Source of the DNA: Gnetum montanum
Taxonomy: Eukaryota > Streptophyta > Gnetopsida > Gnetales > Gnetaceae
Assembly: GCA_015680685.1 (NCBI GenBank)
Contig: MNCI01006084.1
Location: 670,139-734,138, forward strand
Direction of reading: 5' to 3'
DNA length: 64,000 bases
The notes under the pieces were generated by a model. That model ran no database searches, was not told the origin of the DNA, and saw nothing but the letters and a program-made list of their open reading frames with translations. Within the stretch, counting starts at the first letter, position 1, and every line of letters starts with the position of its first letter. The translations under genes and the position numbers were made by a program. This document shows, piece after piece, positions 1 through 11,705 of this stretch.

Positions 1-625
1 TACAGAGCCTCATCATTTGATGATGAACTTTGGCTAGCTGAATGCCTAAGTTCTTTAGCTAAAACAACAGTCATGACCTTGTTAAAATCCAGCACACATA
101 GAGTGCTGTTACTTGAACTTACCATCAAACTATCCCAAGTTTTTTTCTTTTTGTGTTTCCCTAGAATCACTATGTGCCAATTTTGTTCTTTCTTTTTGGT
201 GCATTATTGCATAACAATGGCATTAGAACATGGCTGGTAGGCGTATTAGGAAATGATGTTTTCTCAGAAACATAATTGCTTTTATTTTGGTGTTACATTT
301 ATACTCCGGTTTGTGTGGACCATAATTTTGGTATTTGCTTTTTCTCTTCAACAAATACGTAAAAGGAGAATATATTAAGGAAATAAGAGTTGATGTATAA
401 TGAGATTAGTTTTGAGATCTTAAGGATTAATTTGCTTGTAGCAAGTGTAGTGTAACCGCATTTTTATTTTGAAAATTTTTGCTTCTTACAGTATGGACAT
501 TTGCTAGTTTTGAATCTTCTCTAGAGATTAGTAGATATATTGAAGATGGTGAAGCGTTCATGTGATGCAGATAGTTTTCTGTTAAGTGGGAAGTATAATG
601 TTTACAATCTTCTATCACGTTGCAG
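1..625 (+). other. Intron upstream of the first visible SQD2 exon
   Basis: This stretch ends in an acceptor (ttgcag, 620-625) leading into the first recognisable SQD2 exon. I searched it for the conserved upstream part of plant SQD2 (the segment around PSPFAYVSGYKNR) and did not find it. It is therefore read as intron, with the earlier exons outside the window. It is AT-rich, and short ORFs in it look random. Confidence 0.6.
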
Positions 626-3600
626 GTAATTGTTGTGACCACTCATAAAGGAGTACCTGAGGAGTTTTTTGGTGCTAAGGTGATAGGATCCTGGAGGTTA
701 CTGCATACTCCTCTGCTATTACTTTTTTGTAATTTATTGTCCCGTAGTTCTGTTTCTCAATTTTTTCATCATACAATTGTTATGGTAAAATATATCCCTT
801 AACCAGGCTAATTTCATCTGCACATGTATTCTTGTTTTGGATGATCATATCATGCATGGCATAACTATGATCAGCAGCATGAACTAGTGAATTTCTTTCA
901 GGTTGACATGTCTATGTAAACTTGGATAACACTATTCACGTGCGTCCGCTGAAAAGGTTAATAAAATTATTAAGTGGTTAAAATGTCTGTGCGGTATTAG
1001 TTTTGTAGATATCGTCCAACGAAGCTATTCAGAATAAAGTAAATACCAAGATGAATAACATATTTTCCTTAAAAAATTAACACTTGTTTCTCTGATGAAG
1101 AACAAAAGCTTTCATCTGTACCAGAACCATAGTTAAATTCACAGAAAGCAAATTTTATCAAGTACCTGACCATTGATCATTGTTCAAAAAATTCTTCAAC
1201 TTGAAAGGATAATGTTTTGAAAATAAGAAGCATAATCATATTACACCATTATGGTCACTATTTTTTTTATTAACAATGGTTCTAGTGCTCCTAAAACTAG
1301 CAATTATACCTTTCAATTTTTGTTTTTTGTTTTTTTGGCAACGTTTTGAATCATGCTAACTGTTAACGCATTACATCTTGACTAACTGTTAATAGTGATA
1401 CTATTTGTTCTCTCTCTAGTCCTTGAGAAATTAATTGCAGTTGATAACGAATCAGTATGATTTGACACATCTTGCAAACAACAAAATGCAAGCTATGGAT
1501 GGGTACAAAATTACAATCATTTAAGGCTTAAAGACTCCAGCAATCAAGTCCCATTTTATATATCACCCCTTTTTTTCCAATTTTTTACTACTAGCCACCA
1601 TACTCTATCTAAATTGGTTTTTATCCCTTGGAAAGTTATTTGATTTTTTCATATGAAGTACTTAGATGGTTGTTAAGCTGGTTTGTTACATGAAAGGTTA
1701 TGTGTTTAACTCTCTTCTGACTCAGGCCTTTGGCCTAGTGGTTAGCACCATTTAGTGTTAGCTTACAGATTTAAGGTTAGGGTCTGATACATAGGGGGAG
1801 CAATTAATTGACTATATACTTGAGAGAAGTTTAGGGACTGTAAGTTGGAGTGCTGGTAAGGTACCTCTTTCTCAAGTTGGAAGATGTGGGTTTGAGTTTG
1901 GGTATAACTATTTGGAGAGGTTAGGTTTTCACTCATCCACTGATCCTTCTCAATCTTGATTGGTGGAATGAGCAGTAAGGCTCCAGGTGATGATCCTTTG
2001 TACTTGAGAGATGTTTCTTAGAAAAAATGTTTTATGATTAATTAAAATGGTACAGAAACGTTTTTAAATCAAGAAGGTGCGTTACAATATCAGCTTAATT
2101 CTTAATTATTTTCTTCAGTTGCCAATGATTATTTCGCAATTTAAATATTAACTTCAAAACTTCTCAACTTATTATCTTAAAGAACACTAGGACACTGAAG
2201 TCCCCATAGCGTAGCTGGTACGAAAAGTCTGAGAGTCAAATGAGGGGAGTGAGTTTCGGCTAAAAAAGGTGTGTTTTTTATCTCTAAAGGGGTTAGGACG
2301 TATTTAGAAACTCTGTTAAAGATGGAGGTCACTGCAGCTAGCTTCACCAAACAGGAAATACGATATTGTCATCTAATAGCAAGTCTCCTTTTGGAGAGCT
2401 TGCTTTTCTAAAACCTTTTATTAAGTATGAATGTTATTAAAAACATTTTTTAGCATACTCGTTTGGCTCACTTTTTTCATATTATCTGGTCTCAAACAAA
2501 CCGTTTCCAACATATTTGGTAACACATGGTTCTGGTTAATTAAGCATTTAAACAATTCCTGTGTCATTGCATGTGCACAGCTTTCCTTGCCCATGGTACT
2601 CCAATGTTCCACTATCTCTGGCTTTAAGTCCACGTATTATCTGGGCGGTTGCAAAGTTTAAGCCTGACATTATACATGCTTCATCTCCTGGAATCATGGT
2701 AAACATTGGTCTATTGTCATCTAAAATTACGTAGTTTTGTTTGCATTGTTGTTTCACCTGTCTGATATTCACAGGTATTTGGTGCATTATTCATTGCGAA
2801 ACTCTTATGTGTACCACTCGTAATGTCATATCATACTCATGTTCCAATGTAAGTATGATATCAGTGTTTTTAGATTAATGATAATGAAATGTATTTAAAT
2901 AATAAGAACAGATAAGGCATCCACAAATGCAGAAACATTTTGAAATTCTCTCATAGGTTTATTGGAAAGTGATTGTTTAAGGACAATTGGTGTGAAGCAG
3001 CAAATCAGAACTCAAATGTTAGAATTTTGAGTGCAGATACATTCCAAAATACACATTTAGTTGGCTCGTGAAACCAATGTGGTTAATTATCAGTGAGTGC
3101 AATCTCTAGTATTCTCTTGTAGCATTTTATTTGGAGAAATCTAAAACATTATTTGATTTTAAAAAGCTTGATGAGTAACTTGGATATTCTCTAGAATTTC
3201 TTCACAGGGCAGCTGATCTTACCCTGGTAACCTCAACCGCTGTTGCCAGAGAGCTTGAAGCTGCAAAGGTTGCTGCTGGTACCCCTCTTTCCTTTTATGA
3301 ATTAACTTTAATTTTTAAAATCTCTGTACAGTTGATATTGCAACACTTTTGGTTTTGCGTTAGGTCGAATTCTGTATTTCAGAGTTTCTAAAGTTTTTTA
3401 ATTTAATTCTCAGCATACAGAATCCGGCTTTGGCATAAGGGCGTGGATTCGGAACGTTTTCATCCGCGCTACAAGGACGAAGAAATGAGAAATCGCCTCA
3501 CGTAGCAAACAAATGCCATGCATCTGATCCATGTTTACATTAAAAGTTACACGTTGCAAAGAATTTGACTCAATAGCACTTTCCTACAGGGACGGAGAAC

Positions 3601-6402
3601 CTCACAGGCCACTGATTGTACACGTAGGACGTCTTGGGGTTGAGAAAAATCTAAGTTTTTTCAAACCGTAAGTTCCCCTAAAATCTTCTGCTTTTACGTT
3701 ATGTTTGTGATCTTGGAGACCAAGATAAATGTTTTGCCAGTGAGCATGGAGCAATTTCTAAATGGAACATTGATTTTTAATCAGGCTAATGGAGAGGCTA
3801 CCTGGAGTGCGACTCGCCTTTGTTGGGGACGGACCATACAGGTACGTGTAGATGCAGATTTTCTCAAAAGCAGATGAAATATAACAAATGATCTAACGAG
3901 GGATTTCTTCATTACTGAAACTGAAGATTTTATAAGTCTTTAGACCAAAAAAGATCTATTTGAAAGATAGTACATTACTTATATTTAAAAGTTATTATCC
4001 TCATCATCTTACATGACATGAACACTTAATTCTTAGCCATTCTTAGATATCTTCCCATTTTTGCAAACGAAGTATGTTTTGATGTATCTCTGTTATTTTG
4101 CAAAACTTTAAGAAAACCACCTTTCTAACAATTTCTCTCTTGGTGTATTAGCAGCTCATCAAACCATCTAAGATGATTTTTCCGAAATCTTTTCCAAGAG
4201 TGCTGCCTTGGCTTTTCCTTTTAAAGAAAGTTGTTGACATGATTTTTTTAATAACATTCAATATCCACCTTCGCCTTCACGTTTGGAGTACATGCACACT
4301 GTCAGGCATGACTCTTTGCTAGGCCATCATTTATACCATTGACAATACCTAGTATAATATAGGGTTTATAGATCTTTCCCTTCATCATCCTTCTTCAATT
4401 CTGTGTATCATATTGGTGTTAATCTTTTAGCATGATTTCTTCAAATAACATTCAATATTTACCTTGGCATTCACATTTATGCTACGTTAGCATGACTTTT
4501 TCCTTGACCATTATCTTATACACATTATACAGGTACACTATCTTTCTCACATTATACAGGCACACTGTATACACATTATACGTGCACACTGGTACAGGTT
4601 TTATTGATTTTTTCCTTTCAACCTATTAGATTATTGCAAAGTATGATTTAGCCACTTCATTGTCCTTTAATTCTGTGTATCACATTTCTGTTAATCTCAC
4701 TGTTCATTTAAAAACTAATGATGAAAGCATCAACAAATAGTATATAAAATTAAATTAATAACCCTCATAGCATAATCACGTCTTCAACTTTAGATGAAAA
4801 TTTACAAATTGCAGTCCGAACTCTTCATGGAGACGAATGGACACCACCACAGCCTTGCCCCACTCTTTGGAGGCTGTGTTCCTTCAACCTTGAGTCTTCT
4901 GCTTTCAATCCTGTGAAAGGATTGAACAATGTCCATGAAATCTTGTGTTAATTATACTGTGAATTTTACTTAATGCATTGTGTTTCAAAGAGGGATCATT
5001 ATTTGTTGTGATGGTAAGGTGCTTGCCTTTCAAGTTAGAAGACTTGGGTTTGAACCTGGGCATAGCCACTTAAAGAGGTTATAGGCTTTTGCTCATCTAT
5101 AGCTGAGGCTCTGAATGATGATCCTATTGCATTTCAAAACTGTCTTTTGCCAAATTGTGTAAAACACTTAGTTCTAAAGTTCACACCAAATTCAATGAAT
5201 AAATAAATAAATGAGAGGCTCCGGTGATGATCCTATCATGTTTCAAAGCCTGCTGCTGCCAAATTTTGTAAAACACTTGGTTTGGTTTTAAAGTTCATGC
5301 GAAATGCGATGAATAAAGAAATAAATGAAAGGATGTATACAGGCATTTATTGACACTGAAACTTTATTTGTGGGTAAGACTTTGAATCCATTGGGCAATA
5401 GAAATATTCATTATTATTAAGAAAATCAAGGGTTCTCAAACATTTAGAACAAATCAACCAAATTTGCAATCTTTATATTTTACCTATCTTTAATTTGCAA
5501 CCAGAATATCCCATCTTATGTCTGATGTATAGAAATATATAGAAATATAGGACATTGCAGGAAAAAGTAGTGTTTATTGTCCATCCCCTTTTTATGTCAT
5601 CTGTCTCTTTTTAACTCTTAGATAAAGAGATCACATTTGAGCTTTGCTAATTTTTATGCATTGTAAATGAGGAAGAAGAGCAATAGAGAAATAGTTTGCC
5701 TTTGAACGAAGGCATGGTTTGATAATATTAAAAAAAAAGGGTTTTTTTCCCCTTCTACGTTTATTAATCGGACGAAAGAAGTGAAAATGACACAGGAGGG
5801 TACGATGAATGATCTGTTTGGTGAATGACCGAGAATGATGAATGATCTGTTTGGTGGGTTTATTGAGATGCAGAGGGGAGGTGGAAGAAATGCTGAAAGG
5901 GCTGCCGGTGGTGTTCACGGGGATGCTGCACGGGGAGGATCTGTCCAAGGCGTATGCGAGCGGGGACATATTCGTGACTGCGTCGGAGACGGAGACGCTG
6001 GGCTTTGTTGTTCTGGAGGCCATGTCGTCGGGCGTGCCTGTGGTGGCAGCACGAGCAGGAGGAATTCCTGACATCATTCCTCCCGACAAGGAAGGAATCA
6101 CAGGATTCCTGTTCGCCCCGGGCGACGTCCAGGACTGCGTTTCCAACGTCCAAATGTTGTTGGATTCCCCGCATCTTCGCGGCAAAGTAGGCGAGGCCGC
6201 ACGAGCAGACGTTCTGAACCACGACTGGAGAGCCTCCACTAGAAAAGTCAGGGACGAACAGTACAATGCTGCCATTTGGCTATGGCGAAAGAAGAAAAAC
6301 AAACGACTGCACCTTCTCCTTCTTCGCTGCCTTGCCTCTTGGCTCGGCTTCAGGGCACCTCGCACGCGTTCGAACGTGGCTATCCGTCCCACAGTCGCCT
6401 AA
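626..6402 (+). CDS. SQD2: Sulfoquinovosyldiacylglycerol synthase (SQD2-like), 5' partial, nine exons
   Basis: Exons read by hand: 626-696, 2581-2698, 2775-2848, 3037-3092, 3195-3278, 3414-3501, 3590-3667, 3785-3841, 5874-6402. All introns are GT-AG, phases join exactly, and the sum is 1155 nt (384 residues plus TAA). The product matches plant SQD2 from VIVVTTHKGVPEEF to near the C-terminus; landmarks are FPCPW, PLSLALSPRII, FKPDIIHASSPG, MSYHTHVP, HVGRLGVEK and FVGDGPY. The last exon holds the GT4 glycosyltransferase EX7E motif (ETLGFVVLE) and AARAGGIPDIIP. Known role of the family: transfer of sulfoquinovose from UDP-sulfoquinovose to diacylglycerol at the plastid envelope, making sulfolipid SQDG, usually induced by phosphate shortage. 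About 130 N-terminal residues, including the transit peptide, lie before the window. The C-terminal tail after WRKKK differs from the Arabidopsis type. No frameshift or stop was found, so the gene is probably functional. Confidence 0.95.
697..2580 (+). other. SQD2 intron, 1.9 kb
   Basis: The donor follows ..TGGAG (gttact) and the acceptor is gtgcacag at 2573-2580. The split codon AG+C restores the conserved SFPCP segment. The intron contains a SINE-like insert near 1845-2035 and a second tRNA-like A-box stretch near 1727-1745. Nothing else was recognised. Confidence 0.8.
1845..2035 (+). mobile_element. tRNA-derived SINE, copy 1
   Basis: The segment shares a head with two other places in the window (about 4998-5165 and 13445-13640): a tggtaaggtac A-box-like stretch, then about 25 bp later a gggtttga.. 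B-box-like stretch, then an actcatc-type body and a gatgatcct tail. The internal Pol III promoter layout and three dispersed copies support a SINE. The family is not one I recognise by name. Confidence 0.55.
4998..5165 (+). mobile_element. tRNA-derived SINE, copy 2
   Basis: This is the best preserved copy of the family. It reads tgatggtaaggtgcttgcc (A box region), then gggtttgaacctggg (B box region, close to the GGTTCGANNCC consensus), then a body ending in gatgatcct. It lies in the last SQD2 intron in the sense direction. Confidence 0.6.
5100..5335 (+). repeat. Tandem duplication of SINE tail, about 110 bp x 2
   Basis: The unit gaggctc..gatgatcctat..gtttcaaa..gccaaat..gtaaaacacttggtt..aaagttca..gaataaa..aaatgaga occurs at about 5103-5215 and again at about 5216-5335, with scattered substitutions. 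The first copy continues directly from the SINE body. Confidence 0.7.
5803..5856 (+). repeat. 33-bp tandem duplication next to the last SQD2 acceptor
   Basis: The string gatgaatgatctgtttggtg appears near 5803-5822 and again near 5836-5855, ending about 18 bp before the acceptor used at 5873. It lies inside the intron and does not disturb the reading frame. Confidence 0.75.
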
Positions 6403-7961
6403 TTAATGCACTGGATCCATCAGGAACCATGTGATGATTTGATTTAGAACTATTGTTTAGGATGGTGTATCCATGATCAATAGGTACCGTGTGAAGATTT
6501 GAAATTATCGTTTAGCAGCATCTGATGTAAGATGGATATCTATGACTGCAGATTCTGCTTCCCCTTCCAGTGTCAACTATGCTACTTGATAGAGCAGAAA
6601 AAATACAACTATTGCCACCAACTGCATATCCAACAGACCCATGCTTGCAGTTCTTGAAGTGGTGAAGTATGAACCTTGGCAAAAAAATTAGTGTATGTTG
6701 AATCAACATGTGCAAGATGATACAAAGTAGGATTTTGTAACCGCACAGGCAAAAAACCGCTGGTGATTTTGGACGTGGATGATAGATCCTGTGTCTGTAA
6801 ATCGTAGAGTTTGAGTATGGTATGGTATCTACAGAGTTGCATTTGCGTTACTGTTGCAATACCAGGCAAGGTTTGGAGTTTGGCATGCATTTTAAGCTTT
6901 TGATTACATCACAGGTGACATATATTTCATTCTTGGTATACGTCTGAAATTGAAGCCTGATCGTAAACGAATCGATCCACAGAATTCTGACATTTGTCAC
7001 CTGAATGTAGATTTCCCTAGTGTCTAAGCTTTGCACAGTGAGACTTTAGGTTTTGTTTTTAAAAAATGAAAGCTCCATAAGCGATTTATATTAACACCCA
7101 AGAGAAAAAGAACATCCAGTCATATGAACAACTGACGAGAGCGTTCACCAAAAAATACGACCGTGACAAAGGCAGAAACGAAAAGAAATCGCTAGAGACA
7201 AAAACAGTATGCTGCTAAACAAAATAGTGCCGAAGGTGACCGGGTGATCTTTCCGGTCATATTTGGTGACCAGGGCTAGTTCCTCCTGAGTGGGGTTAGA
7301 TCCTTCTGCATCGAAGGAGCCGCGATCCAGAAGAGTTCCTGCTATGCTGGAGGATTTGATATCCAGTTAAAGGTTTGCTGTATGTTGTCAACTCACAAAA
7401 GGGGGTTGTAGAGGCCCAAACCTCCTGGTGATCTGATCTGAGCGTAAAAAGCCTACAATCACACCCTGCTGATCGTTCCAGACTGTAATAATCAGAACGG
7501 TTAATCATCAGATCAGAACGATAAACGAACCAGGTTTAGCTTGATTGGACGGGAGATGTAATCAAAACCAGCGTTGCTTGCTTTGATTTTTTTTTCTTTT
7601 TTTTTCATTTCCGAGGTAATCAGAAAATATTAAAAATGCTAATTTCACGTCAACTTTTACTTTACATTTTACCTTGATAAGAGGGAGAGCTAATTGTGTT
7701 TCGTTTTTACTAAGGCCTTTGGATCAAGGTAGGACCGCCTTATTCCACCCTATAACGAACCCCTGCTAAAAGGTTAATCCATAATCAATTTCATGGCAAA
7801 TTGTTGCTGTTTTTTTAAAAGAAGTGCTTTAGGTGTAATTTTGAAGACATTTAAAAGTTCTTTTTTTGATGGTACTAGTGATGCTTTACTGTCATTTAAA
7901 CTTGAAAATTCTTGGCTTGAGATAACTATTTAAGTTAGCTATCACTAGTTAAGGTGTTGCT
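6403..7961. other. Intergenic, SQD2 3' flank
   Basis: The first few hundred bases must contain the SQD2 3' UTR, but no clear polyadenylation signal could be fixed. Short ORFs here (60-95 codons on either strand) show no family resemblance. Nothing else was recognised. Confidence 0.5.
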
Positions 7962-8129
7962 ATTTTCAAATACCTTGTTTAGGGAAGCATTTAAAATTTG
8001 GTTCAATAAAGATAGTCTTTTCAAATTATCAAATGGAATATGTAGATTTTCAAATACCTTGTTTAGGGAAGCATTTAAAATTTGGTTCAATAAAGATAGT
8101 CTTTTCAAATTATCAAATGGAATATGTAG
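7962..8129 (+). repeat. Perfect 84-bp tandem duplication
   Basis: The 84-bp unit (attttcaaataccttg ... ggaatatgtag) at 7962-8045 is repeated without visible change at 8046-8129. The unit is a multiple of three and stays open in both strands, but neither translation is recognisable. The exactness points to a recent event or an assembly duplication. Confidence 0.9.
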
Positions 8130-8335
8130 CTCTCTTTTAAAAATTGAAAGGCTCATTTTAACATCACGTAGAAACTAGTATTTAGGTAGAAGTTTGTTTG
8201 TTTATTTATTCATGTTTGGGCTTTCTTGCTATTGACATCTTAATCTATAGACACTTAACTTTTAATAATCTATATTGGAGCTATTGGCAGGATGAAGTCA
8301 TTGAAGACAACAAAAGTCACTAGCACTTCATCTAC

Positions 8336-8585
8336 TCACATTTCTTGTTGCAAGTACCATAACATAATTGATAATATTAACATATAACCAATTAAATTAA
8401 AGAAGTAACTATGTTCAAACTTGTTATGGTATACCCTTATGACCAAAGATTTATCCATGCATCTTCTAATTATGATTTGTCTAATATCATTGCCTAATAA
8501 TGATGCACTATATTATCCAAACATCATACATCCCATACCACGATTTGTAGCTAATTGTCTTAACATTGTATGCAACCTATTGTAA
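8336..8585 (+). repeat. Dispersed repeat, partner of 22500-22738
   Basis: The order of words is shared with 22500-22738: acttcttattg / tttcttgttg, agtaccataacataat, aattaaatta, gtaactatgttcaaac, accctcatgaccaaa, tttatccatg, then diverging text. The partner is interrupted at its right end by element C, so this copy gives an approximate view of the unfilled site. Confidence 0.75.
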
Positions 8586-9184
8586 CATCACTTCACTCTA
8601 ACTTGTGGGATGTCATCATGACCTTGGCCATCATTTGTGATGGCACTTTTAAATTTAACCCCAACTCATGGTTATTTTGTCATTACATTCTAACAACACA
8701 CCATTACCAAGTCATCACCCATGGTGGTGGGCTACAACACCACAACCACCTGTGGTGTCTAAGTACAAGTTGACCATGACTTTGCTTTCATGATTATTTT
8801 GTAAAAAATGTTACAAAATGATGCAATTGACACCTTTGTTTTGGTGGGTTGTTAGTTTAAGCTTCCTTCTTGTTTTGGTATCTAGTTGTGTTTGCTAAGT
8901 GTGGCAATTCCAAAATGTTGAAAGACATGTACCACTTTTTTAGAAAATGTCCCTCTTTATCAAAGTACTCTATTGGAGAGGTGATTGTTTTCAGAAGGTG
9001 AAAGCTTTAAGGTAGCATATCCCTTAAGTTTAGAGGTTTGATTGTACTAGCAACATTGAGTTATAAATTTAAAAAATTTCGGTAAAAAGAATTCTCAAAC
9101 TGGTCCAATAGATCCATGGGGTCTTGGTGGACATAAGTAAAAATTTTAACTTCAATTTCAGAAATTCTATCTTTCTTCATGCTG
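8586..9184. other. Intergenic, nothing recognised
   Basis: AT-rich sequence without convincing coding potential on either strand. A 67-codon ORF at 8570-8773 has no recognisable features. Confidence 0.4.
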
Positions 9185-10195
9185 AGACTTAATTAGAATC
9201 CTTTTGTTCAAAAGCACATTAACTAGTAGGTTGGGCCTATTGATTTTGATAATAGTTTGGTTTTGAAAGACCTTAGATAATTCAAATAAGCTTTATCATA
9301 TTGTTTTTATCATACAATTTAAAATATTTATTGAGATAAATACAATGATATATAAGGATTTCATCTTTAGTATTTTCATGAAGCACTATTTATTCTATGT
9401 GCAATTAGACGAAATATGACAAAGTAACCTCCCTATTCAAATGAAAGTCAAATTTAGCTTGTCTTATATCAATTAAACGCCAAGGTGGTGGTTGCTTCTA
9501 AGCACATGAATGTGTCTTCTTTAATGAAGATACTCTATGCTTCCCTGGAATTATAATTCCCCCTAAATTTTCATGAATGGAGCCTTTCAAATTTATGTTT
9601 TCAATTTTGAATCATTCTTTTATGCATTTTTCATTTTTAACCTACATCTATGCTTATTTCATATCTTAAACTTGAGAAAAAGTGTATATATATATTCTTA
9701 ACACAAGGAAACAATGGTATAAAGCTATTTATTAGTCAATTTCACTTTTAAAGCATAATTATAATGCTTTATAAGCAAGGAATTTTTGGAAAATTTAGAA
9801 TCATAATTTTACTTATCATGATTTTTAAGATCCCACGATTTTGGAAACCTTATGAAGTATAAAAGATACTTGATTAGAATACTTGTGTTTGAAAGTTAGC
9901 AACTAGCAACTTAAGCTCGTTGATTTTAATTATAGATTAGTTTCCAAAGAAAGATTAGTTTGCAAAGAACTGAGATAATCCAAATAGGGTTTGCTCATAC
10001 CATTCTCACCCCATGATTTAAAAGTCCTCAAAATAACACTATCTTTTGGTGTTTCAAGTCCTCAAAATAACACTATCTTTTGGTGTTTCTATGAAAAAGC
10101 ACTTGTATTGTGATTGCACTTAGATGAAATTAGAGTGCAGTGGCCTTCCCTATCCAAGAGAGAGTCAAATTTAGCCTGGCTTAAATGAAAAATCG
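9185..10195 (+). repeat. Diverged direct duplication of about 300 bp
   Basis: About 9185-9480 and 9868-10195 share ordered matches: cttaattagaatcctttt / cttgattagaatacttg, ttgattttgataatagttt / ttgattttaattatagatt, gataattcaaata / gataatccaaata, gcaattagacgaaat / gcacttagatgaaat, and agtcaaatttagc. Divergence is substantial, so the event is old. The intervening 390 bp are AT-rich with nothing recognised. Confidence 0.65.
10022..10089 (+). repeat. 34-bp tandem duplication
   Basis: The unit aagtcctcaaaataacac..gtgtttc at 10022-10055 is repeated at 10056-10089 with no visible difference. It lies inside the second copy of the older direct duplication and is absent from the first, so it is younger. 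Confidence 0.9.
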
Positions 10196-10649
10196 TAATT
10201 CTATTTCACTGGGCTAAATCCGAGGTGCGGACTTGACGAGAAGTCGGGATGTCTTCATAGTGAGCGTTATCATGGACATGCTGAACAGCGTATCCTGTCA
10301 CTGCTGATGAAGTTCACCATTCTCTTCGTTTGACCCACCACATTTGATGTGAAATTCATCATCATTATTCTCTTCGGTTGTGCATGGATGGGATGAGGAA
10401 TCCCTAGGAGGTGAAGCCCATAATCAGGTCGAAGGCATATGGTGGGGTTCTGTTCTGTTATATTGGCATCCCAGGCTAATTTTTCATCCTTTTACGCGCA
10501 TACAGTTGGAAAAAATACTCTACTTATTTTTCAGTCTGAGTGGAGTAGAGTTGATCCACTGGGTTACTAATTATTTAAAGATATTTTAAGCTTTCGCTCA
10601 TCCTTCAACCTTTTATGACCTCAAGTCAAGCCAAGACACTGAAAAGATT

Positions 10650-11705
10650 GAAGAAGCTTATCCATGCAATCATCCAAACATGTCCAAACCATATATGGTC
10701 TACGTGGGCTGACCATGGGGCCAGCCGTATTGCAATTTTTCATTTCTTGTCCCCCCCTGAAGTCGCCCTTTCTTGCAATGCCAGAGGCAGATGACGATGG
10801 ATCTTCAATTTCCACTTACCACTAGTATAGCACAAAAGTGACAAAACCAGAGCAGAACAAAATGTTCATGCATGCGTTCGACTTTCCGTGTGAACCAAAG
10901 TACGTGGTTTATGCAGTTACTGACCTTTCAGGCGCGTTAAAACGCTTCTATCATGTTTTCCATTGGCGTTCTTTAAAGCCGACCTGTGCTAACCACATAC
11001 AGCAAGTATGTCCAAATCCATAGCAACGCAACACAAGTTTGGACTGCCTGCGCTTAAGGCGGCTCTCTTTTTCGCATGGTGTTCACGTGAAGTGGTCCTC
11101 CTCCCTTTTCATATGATGTTAAGACTAGTTTGTTTCTTTGTTAAGCTTTGCCGAGTTTATCTGCGATGAGTGGCTTTGGTGCTCATGCCCATGAGCGTCA
11201 CACATTTCACTCTCACTCTCTTCCTGACAAAGTGGATAAGAAGAGGGACGAGCATTATAGGAGCACTCTGTGGAAAAAGTAGGATGAAATTCCATCCGTC
11301 CTCATTACTATGGGGTTTCTTGTCTGTCTCTGTGTGTGTTGCAGAATGAGTGTAGGTAGCTGATAAGATTCAGAGCTTGTTCACTTGTACAACGCACATT
11401 TGGTGGTTTCTTTTTTCTTTGTCCGTAAAACTGCATGAATGTGATGTACATTGAAAATGTCCATGAATCGTTAGAATGATTGATTTCTGCATTCAAGTCA
11501 TTGTTCAAATTCACAGGTCGTTGGCATTATAAATTGAAAATTCAAATCAGAGCAGAACAGATTAGAAAATCTAATATGTTTGCTTTGGATAAGGATCAGA
11601 AAATCAGCAGACTTCTACGTCTATTTCATCAAGAAATAGGTCCCAATCTTAATATTTTTAGCTTAAAGGTCGAATAGGCCTGTAAACTCACATGTAAAAT
11701 TTTAT
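10650..11705 (+). repeat. Dispersed block, copy 1 (partner at 51.85-54.16 kb)
   Basis: Matches with the second copy occur in the same order and orientation: catgtccaaaccatat, gatggatcttcaatttcca, agaacaaaatgttcatgcat, cttaaaac.., cacgtgaagtgg, ttgtttctttgttaag, tctgcgatga, gtcattgttcaaattca, aaattcaaatca.agcaga, and tgtaaactcacat.taaaat. No protein family was recognised in either copy. Here the two halves lie about 65 bp apart; in the other copy 1.37 kb separates them. Confidence 0.8.

Larger units (their letters stand above)
3842..5873 (+). other. SQD2 last intron, 2.0 kb
   Basis: Donor gtacgt follows ..CCATACAG, and the acceptor gatgcag ends at 5873. AG+A restores an arginine codon before GEVEEMLKG. 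The intron is AT-rich and contains SINE copy 2 with a duplicated tail. Intron length contrasts with the 76-361 bp of most other introns in this gene. Confidence 0.8.

Noticed and set aside
1-625. Missing N-terminal exon of SQD2 inside the window
   Set aside because: No segment resembling the conserved SPFAYVSGYKNR region or a transit peptide was found here on the plus strand.
5631-6392. 253-codon minus-strand ORF
   Set aside because: It lies antisense to the last SQD2 exon, whose plus-strand protein matches SQD2 along its full length. The ORF is a by-product of GC-rich coding sequence.
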